Positions 3,788 through 6,096 of a stretch of DNA of 6,096 nt are shown here, piece by piece. This DNA comes from an uncultured Clostridium sp. (GTDB lineage: Bacteria > Bacillota > Clostridia > TANB77 > CAG-508). The notes under the pieces were generated by a model. That model was not told the DNA's origin. It was given only the letters and a program-made list of their open reading frames with translations, and searched no databases. The stretch covers positions 1 through 6,096 of the forward strand of contig CAMSEM010000075.1 in the NCBI GenBank assembly GCA_947057505.1, in the 5' to 3' direction. Numbering within the stretch: position 1 is the first letter of the stretch; each line of letters begins with the position of its first letter. A program made the translations under genes and the position numbers.

Positions 3788-6096
3788 ATGTCATATAACT
3801 TTAAAGAAGTAGAAAAAAAGTGGCAAAACAAGTGGTATACAGAAAATACCTTTGCAGCACAAAATGATTATTCTAAGAAAAAATGGTATGGTTTAATTGA
3901 GTTTCCCTATCCATCTGGGCAAGGTCTTCATGTAGGACATCCAAGAAGCTATACTGCACTAGACATTGTTGCTAGAAAAAAGAGAATGGAAGGCTATAAT
4001 GTATTATACCCAATTGGTTTTGATGCCTTTGGTTTACCAGCTGAGAACTATGCTATTAAAAACCATGTTCATCCTAAAATTACTACTGAAAAAAATATTA
4101 CTCATTTTGTAGAACAATTAAAATCATTAGGTTTTTCTTTTGATTGGTCAAGAGTAGTAAATACAACTGACCCAGAATATTACAAATGGACACAATGGAT
4201 TTTTATTCAGCTATATAAACATGGCTTAGCTTATAAAGCAACTATGCCTATTAACTTTTGTACTGGTTGTAAAGTAGGACTAGCTAATGAAGAGGTAGTA
4301 AACGGTGTTTGTGAAAGATGTGGTAGTCCTGTCGTACAAAAAGAAAAAAGTCAATGGATGCTTAAAATTACAGAATATGCCCAAAGATTAATTGATGATT
4401 TAGATGATGTAGATTATTTAGATAAAATTAAAGCACAACAAAAAAATTGGATTGGTAGAAGTGAAGGCGCAGAAGTTAAATTTAAAATAGCAAATCATGA
4501 TAAAGAACTTCTTGTATACACTACAAGACCCGATACTTTATTTGGTGCAACTTATATGGTAGTAGCACCAGAACACCCTATTATTAAAGAATTAGCTGAA
4601 AATATTACTAACCTAGAGGAAGTTAAAGAATATCAAAAGCAAGCTAGTTTAAAATCTGACTTTGAACGTGCAGAATTAAACAAAGAAAAAACTGGTGTAG
4701 AAATAAAAGGATTAAAAGCTATTAACCCTCTAACCAATGAAGAAATTCCAATTTGGGTTTCTGATTATGTTTTAATTACTTATGGTACTGGTGCTATTAT
4801 GGCTGTTCCTGCACATGATACAAGAGATTGGGAATTTGCTAAAAAATTCAATATTCCTATGATTCAAGTTATTGAATGTACTAATACAGATACAAACTGT
4901 AATATTGAAGAAGAGCCATTTGTAGATGTTGCTACTGGAAAATTAATTAATTCTGGCTTTTTAACAGGACTTAGTGTAGAAGAAGCCAAAACCAATGTTA
5001 TTAACTATTTAGAAGAAAAAGGCATTGGAACTAAAAAAGTAAATTATAAATTACGTGACTGGGTATTTTCAAGACAACGTTATTGGGGTGAGCCAATTCC
5101 TATGGTTTATTGTGAAGACTGTGGTTGGGTTCCACTTCCAGAAGAAGAATTACCTTTAGTTTTACCAGATATTGAAGATTATGAACCTGGCGAAAATGGA
5201 GAATCTCCGCTTGCCAAACAAACTGAGTGGATTAAAACTACCTGTCCACATTGTAAAAAAGAAGCTAAAAGAGAAACTGATACAATGCCTCAATGGGCTG
5301 GTTCTTCTTGGTATTTCTTACGTTATATGGATCCACACAATAGTAATTGCTTAGCCTCTAAAGAAGCCTTAGATTACTGGGGACCTGTTGATTGGTACAA
5401 TGGCGGTATGGAACATACAACACTTCATTTACTATACTCTAGATTTTGGCATAAATTTTTATACGATTTAGGTGTTGTTTCTACAAAAGAACCTTATCAA
5501 AAACGTACTTCTCATGGTATGATTTTAGGTACTAATGGAGAAAAAATGTCTAAGTCTAAAGGAAATGTAATTAACCCTGATGATATTGTAAATGAATTTG
5601 GCGCCGATACTTTCCGTGTTTATGAAATGTTTATGGGACCTTTCGATCAAACAGCCCCATGGTCTATGGAAAGTATACGTGGTTGCAACAAATTTTTAGA
5701 TAGAGTATGGAATATGCAAGATTTCTTAATAGATGGAGATATCTATTCTCCTGAATTTGAAAAAATGATGCATAAAGCAATCAAAAAAGTTTCTACTGAT
5801 ATTGAAGAAATGAAGTTCAATACTTCTGTTGCAACATTTATGACAATGGTAAATGAATTTTATAAACAAAAACGAATTAATAGAGCAGAATTTAAAACAT
5901 TTTTACAATTATTAAATCCATTTGCTCCACACATGACAGAAGAACTATTTTCACTACTAGGAGAAACTACTACAATTGCAAATACTCCATGGCCTACCTA
6001 TGATGAAAGCAAAACTGTAGATGATGAGATAGAAATTCCTGTTCAAATAATAGTCGTAAACGTCAACAATTTCTTTCACCTGCCCCGGCGCAAGGT
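3788..6096 (+). CDS. leuS: Leucyl-tRNA synthetase, 3' end missing
   Basis: Cytoplasmic class I aminoacyl-tRNA synthetase that charges tRNA-Leu with leucine using ATP. The ATG is preceded at 7 bases by AAAGGTGGA (3772-3780). The HIGH motif is HVGH at residues 48-51. A zinc-binding module follows (Cys158, 161, 175, 178). The CP1 editing domain shows the Thr-rich TTRPDTL (245-251) and VPAHDTRD with Asp344, the expected editing Asp. A second Cys set (442, 445, 486, 489) precedes TMPQWAGSSWYFLRY, a variant of the DTF.DSSWY signature. KMSKS is complete at 586-590, and the anticodon-binding helical domain follows (WSMESIRGCNKFLDRVW onward, through NPFAPHMTEELF). About 770 codons are present, against roughly 800-820 in bacterial LeuRS, so the tRNA-binding C-terminal domain is cut. 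Reading is normal to EIPVQI (about 6048), where NGK-type sequence is expected; the remaining ~16 codons do not look like LeuRS and include CGG and CGC, not used earlier in the gene. Confidence 0.97.
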   Translation, partial: MSYNFKEVEKKWQNKWYTENTFAAQNDYSKKKWYGLIEFPYPSGQGLHVGHPRSYTALDIVARKKRMEGYNVLYPIGFDAFGLPAENYAIKNHVHPKITTEKNITHFVEQLKSLGFSFDWSRVVNTTDPEYYKWTQWIFIQLYKHGLAYKATMPINFCTGCKVGLANEEVVNGVCERCGSPVVQKEKSQWMLKITEYAQRLIDDLDDVDYLDKIKAQQKNWIGRSEGAEVKFKIANHDKELLVYTTRPDTLFGATYMVVAPEHPIIKELAENITNLEEVKEYQKQASLKSDFERAELNKEKTGVEIKGLKAINPLTNEEIPIWVSDYVLITYGTGAIMAVPAHDTRDWEFAKKFNIPMIQVIECTNTDTNCNIEEEPFVDVATGKLINSGFLTGLSVEEAKTNVINYLEEKGIGTKKVNYKLRDWVFSRQRYWGEPIPMVYCEDCGWVPLPEEELPLVLPDIEDYEPGENGESPLAKQTEWIKTTCPHCKKEAKRETDTMPQWAGSSWYFLRYMDPHNSNCLASKEALDYWGPVDWYNGGMEHTTLHLLYSRFWHKFLYDLGVVSTKEPYQKRTSHGMILGTNGEKMSKSKGNVINPDDIVNEFGADTFRVYEMFMGPFDQTAPWSMESIRGCNKFLDRVWNMQDFLIDGDIYSPEFEKMMHKAIKKVSTDIEEMKFNTSVATFMTMVNEFYKQKRINRAEFKTFLQLLNPFAPHMTEELFSLLGETTTIANTPWPTYDESKTVDDEIEIPVQIIVVNVNNFFHLPRRK
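6049..6096. other. Anomalous terminal stretch inside the leuS frame
   Basis: After EIPVQI the leuS frame reads IVVNVNNFFHLPRRK instead of the expected NGK(V/L)R-like sequence. The last 20 bases (6077-6096) are 15/20 G or C, while the window is AT-rich. Shifting frame by one base gives SRKRQQFLSPAPAQG, which also does not look like LeuRS. The minus strand reads LAPGQVKEIVDVYDYYLN, a plausible piece of another protein. Possible causes are an assembly or chimera join, an insertion into leuS, or a frameshift in a divergent tail. Confidence 0.45.

Noticed and set aside
5172..5354. Plus-strand open frame of 60 codons
   Set aside because: It is out of frame inside leuS, which is unambiguous there by motif content.
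1..6096. CRISPR array, tRNA/rRNA genes, transposase or IS ends
   Set aside because: No regularly spaced repeats, no tRNA-like cloverleaf or rRNA blocks noticed by eye, and no transposase motifs in any credible frame.

Overview
The window is AT-rich DNA with strong AAGGAGG-type ribosome binding sites, A/T-tract intrinsic terminators and heavy use of AGA and TTA codons. This fits a low-GC Firmicute, probably an uncultured gut-type member of Clostridia. The lineage is inferred from style and from the two recognisable proteins, not from a marker search.

Left part (1-1211). The end of an unknown gene (1-195, plus strand) is followed by a terminator. A stand-alone expression unit comes next: a TTGACA-18-TACAAT promoter, a perfect 8+8 bp palindrome over the -10/start region, an excellent RBS, a 122-codon gene of unknown function (583-951) and a strong, probably bidirectional terminator. 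The two small proteins may be distant relatives at their C-termini. Both genes use rare Arg codons (CGC, AGG, CGG) that are essentially absent from the other two genes. A related DNA motif (core TCTCCAATATTGAT, then TGCATAAT) lies downstream of each gene. Together this suggests a small foreign or duplicated cassette.

Middle part (1212-3263, minus strand). A 683-residue surface protein begins with a type IV prepilin-like signal (KG|ITLIAL plus a hydrophobic helix). It continues through a linker and Ig-like-looking middle and ends in a domain resembling the FGE-sulfatase/C-type-lectin fold. Diversity-generating retroelement (DGR) target proteins use this fold, but no reverse transcriptase or template repeat is visible here.

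Spacer (3264-3787). This is very AT-rich. It carries a 20-bp imperfect tandem repeat next to a possible promoter of the pilin-like gene, a -10-like element before leuS, and no T-box leader.

Right part (3788-6096, plus strand). leuS (leucyl-tRNA synthetase) has all its catalytic, editing and zinc motifs and is cut by the window edge. Its last ~45 bases stop looking like LeuRS and become GC-rich, which suggests a frameshift, a real junction or an assembly join. The genes do not form one pathway. The window looks like a housekeeping gene beside variable surface and accessory material.
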